A stretch of 52,997 nucleotides of DNA from Thermoplasmata archaeon (GTDB lineage: Archaea; Thermoplasmatota; Thermoplasmata; Lutacidiplasmatales; UBA184). Within the stretch, counting starts at the first letter, position 1; each line of letters opens with the position of its first letter. The notes beneath the pieces were generated by a model. It was not told the origin of the DNA, searched no databases, and saw only the letters and a list, made by a program, of their open reading frames with translations. This document shows positions 1-9,702 of the stretch, in pieces. The position numbers and the translations under genes were made by a program. The DNA lies in contig JASHOK010000038.1 in the NCBI GenBank assembly GCA_030041175.1, forward strand, positions 1-52,997. The letters are read 5' to 3'.

Positions 1-750
1 GCCTACCTGGCCGATGAGGCATCCGCCTACACCCGGGATTTCAGAGCCAAGGTCGTCGCCCTGCCCCCGGGGGCCGTGGTCCTCGACCGGACGTACTTCT
101 ATCCGGCCGGGGGGGGCCAGCAGGCCGACCACGGGACGCTGGGCCCGGTGGGTCAGGCCCGGTACTCGGTCGTTGACGTCACGAAGTCCGGAAGCTCTGC
201 GGTCCACCGTGTCCGCAAGGGCACGGGACCCGCTCCACCCGCCCTCCAGGTCGGCGAAGAGGTCGAGGGCAGCATCGACTGGGACCGAAGACACCGCCAC
301 ATGCGGCTGCACACAGGGCAGCACCTGTTGAGTGCCCTGGTGTTCCAACGCACCGGCGTCCGGACCCGGGAGGCGACGATGTCCGGCTCCGGCGGTACCG
401 TGGACCTCGAGGCTGCGCTTCCGGCTGGCGTTCCCGTCGAGACGCTCGCTCGGGAGGCGAACAGCCTTCTGCAGGAGAACCGGCGCGTCACCATCCGCCA
501 TGTGGCGCGGAGCGAGTGGGAGTTGAACCCGGGTGCCCGGTCCGGTCTGGTGCCGCTCCCTCGGCACGTCGACCCGGTTCGGATCATCGAAATCGACGGG
601 CTGGATTCCTGCCCCTGCGGAGGAACGCACGTCCGCGCGACCGGGGAGGTCGGCGAGATGGTCCTGGATCCGGTCGTGCCTCTCGGGCTTGGCGCGGTGC
701 GGGTTCCGTTCAGACTGTCGGATGACGGGTCGCCCAGTCGTCCCGGATGA
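1..750 (+). CDS. alaX: AlaX-like alanyl-tRNA editing protein (5' truncated by window edge)
   Basis: Open reading frame from base 1; motifs TYFYPAGGGQQADHG, HMRLHTGQHLLSAL and DSCPCGGTHVRATGEVG are typical of the AlaRS/AlaX editing domain. Confidence 0.92.
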   Translation, partial: AYLADEASAYTRDFRAKVVALPPGAVVLDRTYFYPAGGGQQADHGTLGPVGQARYSVVDVTKSGSSAVHRVRKGTGPAPPALQVGEEVEGSIDWDRRHRHMRLHTGQHLLSALVFQRTGVRTREATMSGSGGTVDLEAALPAGVPVETLAREANSLLQENRRVTIRHVARSEWELNPGARSGLVPLPRHVDPVRIIEIDGLDSCPCGGTHVRATGEVGEMVLDPVVPLGLGAVRVPFRLSDDGSPSRPG

Positions 751-1279
751 GCCCGTACACGGCGATGTCATGCCACCGAGCATGGTGGAACAGCGCGGAC
801 CGAAGGACGCCCTCGCGTTGAAAACCGACTCGCTCCAGGAGGAGAAGGGAGGCACGATTCTCGACGTCGACCGTGGCACCGACTCGGGGGAACGGGGTGG
901 ACGCGAACAGATGCTGGACCAGGAGGGTCACGGCTTCGGTGCCGTACCCTTTCCGTCGGGCGCGTCGGTCACCGATCACGTACCAGACGTCGACGGTTTC
1001 GAGCACCGGGTGGGGTACGTAGTGTCCCACGACGCCGATCGGGGCGTCCCCATCCCGCAGCGCCACGACGAACCGCGGCGCCAGAGAGTTCGGGTCGCCG
1101 GGCGCTTCCCGGAGCGAGCGCTCGAATTCCTCGAACGTATCCACACTGAACCGGTCGTACGGCGCCACGATCTCTGGGTCGTTGTACCAGGCGAAGATGC
1201 GACGGGCATCGTCGGCCGCGGCGGGACGGAGCTGGACTCGAGTCCCGGGGAGTACGGACGCCGACCCTGCCACGATCAT
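710..1279 (-). CDS. GNAT family N-acetyltransferase (RimJ/RimL-like)
   Basis: VQLRPAAADDARRIFAWYNDPEI...RRKGYGTEAVTLLVQHLF...ENRASLLLLERVGFQREG. Confidence 0.85.
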   Translation of the reverse strand: MIVAGSASVLPGTRVQLRPAAADDARRIFAWYNDPEIVAPYDRFSVDTFEEFERSLREAPGDPNSLAPRFVVALRDGDAPIGVVGHYVPHPVLETVDVWYVIGDRRARRKGYGTEAVTLLVQHLFASTPFPRVGATVDVENRASLLLLERVGFQREGVLRSALFHHARWHDIAVYGLIRDDWATRHPTV

Positions 1280-1728
1280 TCAGGAGGCCTCCGGGGTCCG
1301 GAGCGGTCCCGGCGGCTCCCGGTTGACTTGCGGCGAGCTGGTGCGGCGCTGGAATCCGGCTCGACCGCCGGGGTGGCCGCGACAGCAGGAGCCGGTGCCG
1401 CCGGTGGCGGTGACGGGGGCGGCGGACCGCCCGGGGCGGAGGGGTTTCCGAACAGGTCCAGCGCCTTACGATAGCCGTTCGGCGTCAGTGAGTAGACGAG
1501 TTTGGGTTCGCTGAAGCCGATGACATACTGGACGCGGCGGTAAATCCACCGACCATTCTCGAGTTGCCGCAGGGCGTTCTTCAAGAGACCGGCCTCTAAG
1601 TCGGCGAAGGACCGGTAGATCCCGAACTCCGTGGTATGGGCGTCCGCTTCGAAGCGGACCTGGTGACCTCGATAGGTCAGAAGATGGCGGAGGAGGGATT
1701 GCTCAAGAGTGTCGAGTTCCTCCCCCAT
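1276..1728 (-). CDS. hypothetical protein, possible winged-helix domain with Pro/Ala-rich C-terminal tail
   Basis: ORF overlaps the downstream GNAT by 4 bp; helical N-terminal ~95 aa with LxNALRQLENGRWIYRR resembling a wHTH wing; tail is low complexity. Confidence 0.55.
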   Translation of the reverse strand: MGEELDTLEQSLLRHLLTYRGHQVRFEADAHTTEFGIYRSFADLEAGLLKNALRQLENGRWIYRRVQYVIGFSEPKLVYSLTPNGYRKALDLFGNPSAPGGPPPPSPPPAAPAPAVAATPAVEPDSSAAPARRKSTGSRRDRSGPRRPPE

Positions 1729-1752
1729 CGGGTTCGCTCTGCCTCCGGCACA

Positions 1753-1977
1753 TCAGGCGATGGTCGTGACCTCATAGTTGACGCCGAGCCCCTTCAGGCG
1801 GCCGTGCATTGCGGTGACGAGGTCGAGAACCTCGTCGATCGTGGGCTGTTTGGTCCACTTGAACACAAAGTCGTGGATCCCCATCGACTCCTCGAACTTG
1901 AGGTCCCGCATGACCCGGAGCACATCCCGGGGGCTCGACCCCTCCGACTGGAAGATCATTCGCACGTAGGTACGCAT
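1753..1977 (-). CDS. small conserved-looking hypothetical protein (74 aa)
   Basis: Compact ORF directly upstream of 1276..1728; TATATA element ~55 bp upstream. Confidence 0.55.
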   Translation of the reverse strand: MRTYVRMIFQSEGSSPRDVLRVMRDLKFEESMGIHDFVFKWTKQPTIDEVLDLVTAMHGRLKGLGVNYEVTTIA

Positions 1978-2030
1978 GGGTTGATTCCCCGCCAGAAAAC
2001 GCGATTACGAGCGAGTTAGGCGGCTGTTCT

Positions 2031-2040
2031 GATATATAGG
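2031..2040. promoter_or_regulatory. candidate bidirectional TATA element between divergent genes
   Basis: gatatatagg is near-palindromic, ~30 nt upstream of the ATG at 2070 (+) and ~55 nt upstream of the ATG at 1977 (-). Confidence 0.5.
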
Positions 2041-2069
2041 ATTCTCTCACAATCTCCGGGAGCGCGGCG

Positions 2070-3032
2070 ATGTCGACCCCTCAGTCCAAGCCGCCCGTGG
2101 TCGTCACGGGTGGTGCCGGCGCCATCGGAACGGTCCTGGTGCACGCGCTCGCGGATGCGGGGCACGCCGTCCGGGTCATCGACAACCTCAGCTCCGGGAA
2201 GCGGGAGCGTCTTCGGGACCTGGAGCAGCTCGGTCGACTGACCTTTCACTCCCAGGACCTCGGTCGCGACGACGACCTTCGGCCGACATTTCGGGGAGCT
2301 GGCGAGGTCTGGCATCTCGCCGCCAACCCCAATATTTCACTTGGGACCCAGAATCCCCGCATCGACCTGGAGAACGGTACCCTCGCGATGGCCCATGTTC
2401 TTGAGGCCGCTCGGCAAACCGATGTCCGTCGGGTCTTGTTTGCCTCCTCCAGCGTCGTCTATGGGATGCCGACGGTGTTTCCAACGCCCGAGAGCTACGG
2501 GCCGCTTCTCCCCGAATCCCAATACGGGGCGTCGAAGCTCGCCTCCGAGGCATTGATCAGTGCCTACTGTCACTCGTACGGAATGCGGGGCTGGATCTTC
2601 CGGTTCGCCAATATTGTCGGTCCTGGCATGACCCACGGCGTCATCCCCGACTTTCTGCAGAAGATCCGGCGCGACCCGAACCGTCTCGAAGTGCTCGGCG
2701 ACGGCCGACAGGCGAAGAGCTACCTCTGGGTGACCGACTGTGTCGCCGGCATGCGTCGTGCCGAGGAGGCCTCCCAGGAGGTGGTCAACGTCTTCAACCT
2801 CGGCACCGAACAGCAGGTCCCAGTGCGCGACATTGCGCAGCGAGTGGTGGCGGCCTTTGGGGGAAGGGCCCGGATCGAGTACACCGGTGGCCGGCAAGGC
2901 TGGCCGGGCGACATTCCTCTGCAGCTGCTCTCCGTTTCCAAGATCCTGTCGCTCGGCTGGCGCCCCCAATACGACTCGTCCACGGCAGTCGACATGGCGA
3001 TCGCGGCCGGCCGGGCGGAACTTGGGATCTAG
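2070..3032 (+). CDS. NAD-dependent epimerase/dehydratase (UDP-sugar 4-epimerase-like SDR)
   Basis: VTGGAGAIGTVLVHALADAGHAVRVIDNLSSG (Rossmann), SSSVVYG, YGASKLASE (YxxxK). Confidence 0.92.
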   Translation: MSTPQSKPPVVVTGGAGAIGTVLVHALADAGHAVRVIDNLSSGKRERLRDLEQLGRLTFHSQDLGRDDDLRPTFRGAGEVWHLAANPNISLGTQNPRIDLENGTLAMAHVLEAARQTDVRRVLFASSSVVYGMPTVFPTPESYGPLLPESQYGASKLASEALISAYCHSYGMRGWIFRFANIVGPGMTHGVIPDFLQKIRRDPNRLEVLGDGRQAKSYLWVTDCVAGMRRAEEASQEVVNVFNLGTEQQVPVRDIAQRVVAAFGGRARIEYTGGRQGWPGDIPLQLLSVSKILSLGWRPQYDSSTAVDMAIAAGRAELGI

Positions 3033-3038
3033 TCCCGG

Positions 3039-4082
3039 ATGAGCGCGTCCCCGACTTCCTCCATGGCCGCCGGAGCGGTCACGGTGATCGTAACCGTCCT
3101 GGATGACCCCCGGCTGGAGCGGACGCTCGACAGCCTGCTCACGCAGCACCGGCTCCCGGAGGAGGTCCTGATCGCCGACGGCGGAGATTCGCCGGCCATC
3201 GCGGCGATCTCCGAACGGTTCACCCGTCGAGACCCTCGTGTCCGCCGCATCGCGGCGCCCGGTACCATCGCCGAAACCCGGAACGGAGCACTGGCCGCCG
3301 TGCGCACGGACCTCGTGGCGTTCCTCGATACCGACGAGGTCGCGCCGCCGCAGTGGCTGGAACACCTCCTGGCGCCGTTCGAGGAACCGGCAGTCGGCTT
3401 CGCGGGAGGCCCCACGCCGGCCAATCCGGCCTCGCTCCACAACGTCGCCGCTCGATACTACAACGCGTACATGCGCCGCTTCTACGACCGAGTCGTCCCC
3501 GAGCGACCCCATGCCATCCCGATGGGGAATTCGGCCTGGCGCATGCGGATCTTTCGAGAGCTCGGGGCTCTCGACCTGAGCGTTTCGGGCTTCGGGAGCG
3601 AGGACCAGGAAATCGCTCTGAGGGCACTTCACGCGGGCTGGCGGGGAGTCTACGTCCCCGGAGCTGCCGTGGAGCACGACCTCTCGGACATCGGGTGGAG
3701 CAGTCTGTTCCGCAAGCAGCGGCGCTACGGTCACGGGGGGTATCTGATCTGGCGCCGGACCGGTGCGACGTACGAGGCCTCCCCCGAGGGCGTGCTGCCT
3801 TACCTGGGCCTGCCGCTGCTCGTCCTGGCCGGGCTGGTCATGGTGGTGTTCCCGGTCGTCCGCTGGGCCGGCGTGGTCGTAGCCCTGTTGGGTTTGGCAG
3901 GACTGGTCGTACTCGTGGTGGTCCTGACCGTCGAGGGACGGCGTGAGGACCTGCAGTACCCAGGGTACCGGTTTCGGGCCGTCGAGATCTGGCGACGGTG
4001 GGCCACCCTACTCGGCGCGCTAGAGGCCGCCCTGAGCCGGAGTGGCCCGGTGGCCTCGTCGTCGGCGCCGGCTCGGCGGTAA
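3039..4082 (+). CDS. family 2 glycosyltransferase with C-terminal TM segments
   Basis: VIVTVLDDPRLERTLDSLLTQ...VAFLDTDEVAPPQWLEHLL...FGSEDQEIALRA; hydrophobic C-terminus. Confidence 0.9.
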   Translation: MSASPTSSMAAGAVTVIVTVLDDPRLERTLDSLLTQHRLPEEVLIADGGDSPAIAAISERFTRRDPRVRRIAAPGTIAETRNGALAAVRTDLVAFLDTDEVAPPQWLEHLLAPFEEPAVGFAGGPTPANPASLHNVAARYYNAYMRRFYDRVVPERPHAIPMGNSAWRMRIFRELGALDLSVSGFGSEDQEIALRALHAGWRGVYVPGAAVEHDLSDIGWSSLFRKQRRYGHGGYLIWRRTGATYEASPEGVLPYLGLPLLVLAGLVMVVFPVVRWAGVVVALLGLAGLVVLVVVLTVEGRREDLQYPGYRFRAVEIWRRWATLLGALEAALSRSGPVASSSAPARR

Positions 4083-4084
4083 AC

Positions 4085-4090
4085 TTTAAA
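4085..4090 (+). promoter_or_regulatory. TATA box (TTTAAA) for the FKBP gene, spacing suggests a near-leaderless transcript
   Basis: aaactttaaa ends ~25 nt before the ATG at 4115. Confidence 0.5.
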
Positions 4091-4114
4091 CCCCACCCCG
4101 ACTGCGCGGCCCCG

Positions 4115-4987
4115 ATGGCGGAGCACGCGGCTGCGGAGACGACCCACGTGAAGAGTGGGGACCTGGTTCTCCTCGATTACGAACTATGGGCCGAGGCCGG
4201 GGGTAAGATGGAGCTCATCGACACGACCCGGTCCGAGGTGGCTCAGAAGGAGAACTTCTCGCTCTCCGCGGGCTTCGAGTTCGGCCCCCGTCCCCACATC
4301 ATCGGGGGGGACGACTTTCCGGCCGCCCTAGAGACGGCCATTGCCGCGGCGTCCGTGGGTCATGAGGTCGAGAAGGAGCTGACACCGGCCGAGGCCTTCG
4401 GCGAACGGGACCCGAAACTCATCGAACTGTTCTCGATGCATGAGATCGAGCGGCTGCCGGAGATGCGCCGCGAAGACGCCGAACTAAACATCGGCACGGT
4501 CCTCACGATCCGGGGCCGCCGGGGCCGGGTCGTCAGCTACACGGCCGCTCGGGTTCGAGTGGATTTCAATCCTCCCTTCGCCGGTCGGAAAATTCGGGCG
4601 AAGTTCAAGGTCGTCGAGGCGGTGACCGAGCCGGTGGCCAAAGCGCTCGCCCTGATCGAAATCACGTACGGCCGGGCGAAGGATTTCGCGGCGACCTGGC
4701 ATGAAAAGGTGCTCACCATCACCGTCCCAGATCGTGCCAAGTTCGACCTGGCCTGGCACGCGGCCTCTAAGTCCCGCCTCATCGAGCGTCTCCGGGCCCA
4801 GCTCCATCCGAAGTCCATCCACTTCGTGGAGGAGTACGTCACGCCCACGCCGAAGGAGACCAAGGCAGAGGAGAAGGGAGAGAAGGCGTCCGAACGGGCG
4901 GCCGAGCCGGCCAAGGGCGACTCAACCGACGAAAAGAAGACCCACGCAAAGACCAGCCATTCCGCCGCCGGGACCTCGAAGTCGTAG
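4115..4987 (+). CDS. FKBP-type peptidyl-prolyl cis-trans isomerase (SlyD-like) with charged C-terminal extension
   Basis: GDLVLLDYELWAE...LETAIAAASVGHEVEKELTPAEAFGERDP; Lys/Glu-rich tail. ATG at 4115 is preferred over the ORF-track start because of the TATA position. Confidence 0.88.
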   Translation: MAEHAAAETTHVKSGDLVLLDYELWAEAGGKMELIDTTRSEVAQKENFSLSAGFEFGPRPHIIGGDDFPAALETAIAAASVGHEVEKELTPAEAFGERDPKLIELFSMHEIERLPEMRREDAELNIGTVLTIRGRRGRVVSYTAARVRVDFNPPFAGRKIRAKFKVVEAVTEPVAKALALIEITYGRAKDFAATWHEKVLTITVPDRAKFDLAWHAASKSRLIERLRAQLHPKSIHFVEEYVTPTPKETKAEEKGEKASERAAEPAKGDSTDEKKTHAKTSHSAAGTSKS

Positions 4988-5023
4988 CGCGGCCGGGCCA
5001 GCGGCCGCCCCCGGCCCCGTCCG

Positions 5024-5767
5024 CTAGCTCGACCGGCTCGGGGAGAGGAGCCGGTCTACCCCGGCCGCGAGGAGACCGCCCACGATCGGTGCCAGGATGA
5101 AGAGCCAGACCTGGTCGATCGCCCAGTGAGCACTGGGCCAGATGAGCGAGAGCAGAGCTGGCGCCAGGCTCCGGTAGGGATTGATCGAGGCGTTATCGAT
5201 CGGGATGGCGACCAGCTGCGTGAGAAACAGCGTGAACCCGATCGCAATGGGCGCGAACATCTTTGCCGGGCTGCCGTCGCGCGTCACCCGGTGGATGACG
5301 AGCACGAAGAAGAACGTCATGACCGTCTCGAGCAGGAAGACGGCTCCCCAGGTCGTGTGAAACGGAGCTCCATTTCCGGCATAGCCCTGGGAGGTGAGGG
5401 CGTTCGCCTGCACCAGAGAGAGGAGCGTCCCCGAGGTCCCCGAGGCGATCACGAGGACGATTTCCACGGCAAGAAGGGCGCCGAGCAGCTGGGCGACCAG
5501 ATAGGGGATGACATCGCCCTTCGGCATCTTGCCGGAGACTGCCATCGAGAGCGTCACGGCGGGATTGAAGTGGGCACCCGAAATGTCCCCGAAGGCGAAG
5601 GCGCCGGCCAGCACAACAATTCCGAATGCGAACGAAATCGCCAGGTATCGGGCATCGGTCACAAAAGAGAGGTTCAGGGTCGCTTCCGCAGTTCCGACTC
5701 CGAACAGGAGGAGGCCGAAGGTTCCGAGGAACTCTGCGAGCAGCCGTTGATAGATCGAGGTGGCCAT
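5024..5767 (-). CDS. MIP family aquaporin/glycerol channel
   Basis: MATSIYQRLLAEFLGTFGLLLFG, SGAHFNPAVTLSMAV (NPA), SINPYRSLAPAL (second NPA position). ORF trimmed to the ATG at 5767. Confidence 0.93.
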   Translation of the reverse strand: MATSIYQRLLAEFLGTFGLLLFGVGTAEATLNLSFVTDARYLAISFAFGIVVLAGAFAFGDISGAHFNPAVTLSMAVSGKMPKGDVIPYLVAQLLGALLAVEIVLVIASGTSGTLLSLVQANALTSQGYAGNGAPFHTTWGAVFLLETVMTFFFVLVIHRVTRDGSPAKMFAPIAIGFTLFLTQLVAIPIDNASINPYRSLAPALLSLIWPSAHWAIDQVWLFILAPIVGGLLAAGVDRLLSPSRSS

Positions 5768-5906
5768 TGCCCAGACGGAAGAAAGAGGTGGCTTGAATGT
5801 TGCGGCGCCGCCGAGGGTTTGGGTCGCCTCCGCTGGGGACTCGGGCACCGTCGGCAAAAACTCGTACCGTGGGAACAAAAACCGCCATGACGGTGCCCGA
5901 CGGACG

Positions 5907-6128
5907 ATGACGGCCGCCCCAGAGCCCGCGTCTCCCTCCTTGCCGTGGCTCTTCTTCTTGGTCACGATCGTCGCGGCGGCCATCGTGGGGATCATCATCG
6001 CCTACCTCGGCTTGACCGGCCACCTGGGTGCGGGTATTCCCGGCTCGAAGTCGCCCGACGGCGGCCTCACCATCGCTCCGCTGCTGGGCCTGATCGCACG
6101 CTGGCGGGATCGGGGGTGGCGGCGCTGA
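5907..6128 (+). CDS. small membrane protein (hypothetical)
   Basis: MTAAPEPASPSLPWLFFLVTIVAAAIVGIIIAYLGL: one predicted TM helix. Confidence 0.5.
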   Translation: MTAAPEPASPSLPWLFFLVTIVAAAIVGIIIAYLGLTGHLGAGIPGSKSPDGGLTIAPLLGLIARWRDRGWRR

Positions 6129-6271
6129 GCGCCGTGGCAGTCCGCGCCGCGGCCCAGCCGGAGGGGCCGGCCACGCCGTGGGAGCTCTACAAAGGCTGGG
6201 TCGCGGGCGCGATCATCATCCTGGTCATCCTGTCGGTGGCGTTCGGGTTCTGGTTCCGGTATCATCCGTAG
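6116..6271 (+). CDS. small membrane protein (hypothetical)
   Basis: GTG start overlapping the preceding ORF; YKGWVAGAIIILVILSVAFGFWFRYHP is one predicted TM helix. Confidence 0.45.
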   Translation: MAALSAVAVRAAAQPEGPATPWELYKGWVAGAIIILVILSVAFGFWFRYHP

Positions 6272-6806
6272 ACTGTGCGGCGTCGGGCCATCGGTAGAGG
6301 TAGACCTTGAGCGCCGGGTCTGCCACCTCGGGCGTCCACGCGAGAATCGGATGCCAGTGACTCACGACCCGGGATCCGGGCGACAGCTCACGCTCGAGGA
6401 TCGGCCGGAGGCGCTCCATCGCGCCGGGCCACAGGAACACCGCCACCACCTGGGCGGTGCGAAGGTCGGTCTCGAAGATGTTACCCCAAACGAATCGCAC
6501 CCGGTCCCTCGGGCCGCCCCACCAGAGGCGCAGGCGGAGAATCAGAACCCGGAGCGGTTCCACCTCCACTCCGACGGCCTTGGCCCCGTAGGTCCGGGCG
6601 GCCGCGAAGACGATGGCCCCCGTCCCCGCTCCGAGGTCGAACAGAGTGTCCCCGGAGTGGAGCTCCGCCAAGTCGAGCATTCGACGGACGACGCGCGGAG
6701 GGGTCGGCTGATACCCGGCCCCAAAGGCGAAGGAAGCGTACAGGAAGTAGGCGACGACGCCGACCCCGAGCAGCCCCACGATGTAGAGCGTGGTCGCCAG
6801 CGTCAT
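6225..6806 (-). CDS. membrane-anchored class I SAM methyltransferase, resembling the ATPSCKMT/ANTKMT (FAM173) lysine methyltransferase layout
   Basis: N-terminal TM, then FDLGAGTGAIVFAAARTYGAKAVGVEVEP and VVAVFLWPGAMERLRPILERELSPGSRVVSH. Confidence 0.75.
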   Translation of the reverse strand: MTLATTLYIVGLLGVGVVAYFLYASFAFGAGYQPTPPRVVRRMLDLAELHSGDTLFDLGAGTGAIVFAAARTYGAKAVGVEVEPLRVLILRLRLWWGGPRDRVRFVWGNIFETDLRTAQVVAVFLWPGAMERLRPILERELSPGSRVVSHWHPILAWTPEVADPALKVYLYRWPDAAQSTDDTGTRTRTPPTG

Positions 6807-6812
6807 CGCGAG

Positions 6813-7781
6813 CTACGCTGATCGGCGGATCTCGGCTACGAGCCGGTCGGCCACCGAGTGTGGGTCGATCTCCCGGGCCACGACCCGGTCCAGGAACGAC
6901 TGCAGTTCCGGTTCTCGGGCGAAGACCTCTGCGAGTCGTGCGTCAACCCGTTCCCGGACGAGCCCTAGGATCTCATCGGTGAGTCGACGGCGGTCGAGTT
7001 CCTGGCGGGTCCCGCTGGAGTCCAGGAAGGCTTCGTGTCGGGCCACCGCTGTCCAGAGCTCTTCGATACCCTTGGGCCCTACCGTAGACGTCTGGACCAC
7101 GGCCGGCCGCCACCCTCCGTTCCGGCCCCCCAGCTGCGTCATCTCGTTCAGATACCGAGCGGCGGCGTCTGCGCCGGGCAAGTCCGCCTTGTTTACGCAA
7201 AAGACGTCCGCGATCTCGAAGAGGCCGGCTTTCAGCGATTGGACCTCGTCCCCCAGGTGGGGAACCACGACGACGACGCTCGTCGTGGCCACGTCGTGAA
7301 TCTCCACGTCCGACTGACCACTGCCGACGGTCTCCACCAGCACCACGTCCATCCCGAAGGCGTCGAGGAGCCGGACCGTCTCCCGAGTCGCGAGCGCGAC
7401 CCCGCCGGCGTGGCCCCGGGAGGCCATCGACCGGATGAAGACGTCCGAGTCGCCCGGGGGTCGCTCGAGACGAATCCGATCGCCGAGGATGGAGCCGCCC
7501 GAAAACGGACTGGACGGATCCACCGCGACAACGCCCACGGACCTGCCCTGTCGACGGAGGTGACCCAGGAGCAGGTTGACGAGAGAGGACTTTCCCACTC
7601 CGAGGGGCCCGGTAAGCCCCACCACGGTCGCCTTACCCGAATGCGGATACAGCGACCGAACGGCCGGGAGGGCGGCTGGGTCCCGGTTCTCGACCTGCGT
7701 GATGAGCCGAGCCAGCGCCTGACGGTCGCCCTGCAGGATACGACGAGCTACGGGGGGAGTCGACGCGGCGCGTCGACTCAT
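6813..7781 (-). CDS. meaB: methylmalonyl-CoA mutase-associated GTPase MeaB/ArgK
   Basis: [22 protein letters not shown] (P-loop), [51 protein letters not shown]. Confidence 0.95.
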   Translation of the reverse strand: MSRRAASTPPVARRILQGDRQALARLITQVENRDPAALPAVRSLYPHSGKATVVGLTGPLGVGKSSLVNLLLGHLRRQGRSVGVVAVDPSSPFSGGSILGDRIRLERPPGDSDVFIRSMASRGHAGGVALATRETVRLLDAFGMDVVLVETVGSGQSDVEIHDVATTSVVVVVPHLGDEVQSLKAGLFEIADVFCVNKADLPGADAAARYLNEMTQLGGRNGGWRPAVVQTSTVGPKGIEELWTAVARHEAFLDSSGTRQELDRRRLTDEILGLVRERVDARLAEVFAREPELQSFLDRVVAREIDPHSVADRLVAEIRRSA

Positions 7782-8197
7782 GAGCGCACAGGACCGGCTA
7801 GCTTGCGGGCGGTGGCTACGATCTCGTCGAGCGAGGCACCCGGCCCGAAGATTGCTCGGATGCCCATCTTCTTCAGACGCTTGGCGTCCTCGTCCGGAAT
7901 GATCCCGCCCGCGAAGACGCGGATCCGGGACGCCCGCTTCTGCTTCAGGAGGGCGAGCACCCGGGGGAAGAGGGCCATGTGGGCCCCGGACAGAATCGAG
8001 AGTCCGATCAGCCGCACGTCCTCTTCAATCGCCGAGTCGACGATCTCCTCGGGGGTCTGGCGAAGGCCGGCATAAATGACCTCCATCCCAGCATCCCGGA
8101 GGGCCCGCGCGACGACCTTCGCCCCGCGGTCATGCCCATCGAGGCCCGGCTTGGCGATCAGAACCCGAATCGGTCCCGTGGACTTGGTGGGAGACAT
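7778..8197 (-). CDS. methylmalonyl-CoA mutase cobalamin-binding (small/C-terminal) subunit
   Basis: [43 protein letters not shown] (DxHxxG), overlapping meaB by 4 bp. Confidence 0.95.
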   Translation of the reverse strand: MSPTKSTGPIRVLIAKPGLDGHDRGAKVVARALRDAGMEVIYAGLRQTPEEIVDSAIEEDVRLIGLSILSGAHMALFPRVLALLKQKRASRIRVFAGGIIPDEDAKRLKKMGIRAIFGPGASLDEIVATARKLAGPVRS

Positions 8198-8254
8198 GCC
8201 CAGCGCTCGATGGAGTCGGTCGCCGAGACAAAAGGTTTCCGGCGGGGGCGGCGG

Positions 8255-9190
8255 TTAGAGCGCGGAGAACAGGTCGAACACGAGATTTCCGGCCACGAGC
8301 GCCGCGATCGCGCCGGCGAGGATCCACAGAATGAACGGCAGCTGCGGCGTCACCCAGATTCGCTCTATACCCTGCTTCCGGAGCTCCGCCGCCTGTCGGC
8401 GTCGAAGCGCCCGGTCTTCTTCGGTGCTTTCGGGCTCCGGCTCGTCGGACGCCGGGGCATAGTCGAAGGTCGGGTCCTTGATCCAGACGAAACGATCCGG
8501 CAGCTCCGATACGGGGATGGTGTAGCCGGTGAATCCACGTGGAAACGCGAACTCGTGCCGAGCCACGTTCCGGATTGCGATCGCGATCGGAACTGCGACC
8601 GCGATCAATGCGGCGTTGATGAGGATCGTTAGCGCGAACGGATAGTAACCGAGCAGCGGAGCCACACCCGGCGGGGACCAGAGAACGGTGCTGTCGATCG
8701 GCAGCAGGAGCCCGGCGACCATGAGCGCCTTCGCGTCCGCTCCGCCATACAGCACTCCGATCTCGAACAGGCCCCGGGCCAGAAGGATCGAGGCAGCAAC
8801 GGCTACAATCGCGATGGGTACGCCGGAGCCTCCGACGCCCCTGGTCACGCCGGAGACCACCAGGACGGCAATCGCGAGGACATAGAGCCCGAGCTCCACC
8901 CAGACCGGTATCCGCTCCGAGTAGCTCTCGAGCGGGACGTCCCAAGGGAAGAGATGCTCGAGCGCCCAGACGCTCACCAGCACCCAGAGCGCGAGCTGGA
9001 AGGGATTCCCCCAGAATGCGAGCACGCCGAACACGGCTCCCAGCACGCCGATCGACTGCCAGAGCCCATCCCCGACCTCCCGTTCGACCCAATCCTGATA
9101 CCCGGCAAAACCCAGTCCCGCGAGGAGGACCACGGCGCGGAGCACGAAGAGAAGCTCGGGCGACAGCGAGGTCATCCTAATTCGTCTCAA
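8255..9190 (-). CDS. archaeal prepilin/preflagellin peptidase (A24 family, FlaK/PibD-like)
   Basis: GYQDWVEREVGDGLW and GVLYGGADAKALMVAGLL (catalytic Asp pair, GGAD) plus multiple TM helices. Confidence 0.85.
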   Translation of the reverse strand: MRRIRMTSLSPELLFVLRAVVLLAGLGFAGYQDWVEREVGDGLWQSIGVLGAVFGVLAFWGNPFQLALWVLVSVWALEHLFPWDVPLESYSERIPVWVELGLYVLAIAVLVVSGVTRGVGGSGVPIAIVAVAASILLARGLFEIGVLYGGADAKALMVAGLLLPIDSTVLWSPPGVAPLLGYYPFALTILINAALIAVAVPIAIAIRNVARHEFAFPRGFTGYTIPVSELPDRFVWIKDPTFDYAPASDEPEPESTEEDRALRRRQAAELRKQGIERIWVTPQLPFILWILAGAIAALVAGNLVFDLFSAL

Positions 9191-9323
9191 CCAGCGGCCG
9201 TCCCTCTCTTAAACGGAGAAGGCCCAGCGGGCGGAGGCAGTGCCGTGCCCGAGGGCAGCCCCCGAGCCCGGGACAGCCTTTTAAACGGGCCCCGGGTGCC
9301 CGCGCCGCTTCGCATCGAGATCC

Positions 9324-9701
9324 ATGGTAGAGCTCAAAGTCGTGATTTCCGAGCAGGCCAAGTCGTACGCCCGTACGGTGACCGACGCTCAGGTATCGTC
9401 GCTCCTCGGGCGACGTATCGGTGAAACCGTGGGCGGGGATGCCTTGGGGCTTCCCGGCTACACCCTCAAGATCACGGGAGGGACGGACAAGAGCGGATTC
9501 CCCCTCCGGGGGGACCTTCCGGGTGCCCGGCAGGTACGCGTGCTGGTCGGGGAAGGGGTGGGGTTTCACGCCCCGCGCCACGGGATGCGGAAACGCCGCA
9601 CCTTCCGCGGTAACACGGTCAGCGAGGACACGGTCCAGGTCAATCTGGCCGTCGAAGCTAAGGGCTCCAAGCCTATCGCGGAGCTCCTGACGGCTTCATA
9701 G
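9324..9701 (+). CDS. rps6e: 30S ribosomal protein S6e
   Basis: MVELKVVISEQ...GRRIGETVGGDALGLPGYTLKITGGTDKSGFPLRGDLPG...RKRRTFRGNTVSEDTVQVNL. Confidence 0.97.
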   Translation: MVELKVVISEQAKSYARTVTDAQVSSLLGRRIGETVGGDALGLPGYTLKITGGTDKSGFPLRGDLPGARQVRVLVGEGVGFHAPRHGMRKRRTFRGNTVSEDTVQVNLAVEAKGSKPIAELLTAS

Positions 9702-9702
9702 G

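Noticed and set aside
2337-3734. 465-aa minus-strand ORF across epimerase and glycosyltransferase
   Set aside because: Antisense of two well-supported genes; no recognisable domains.
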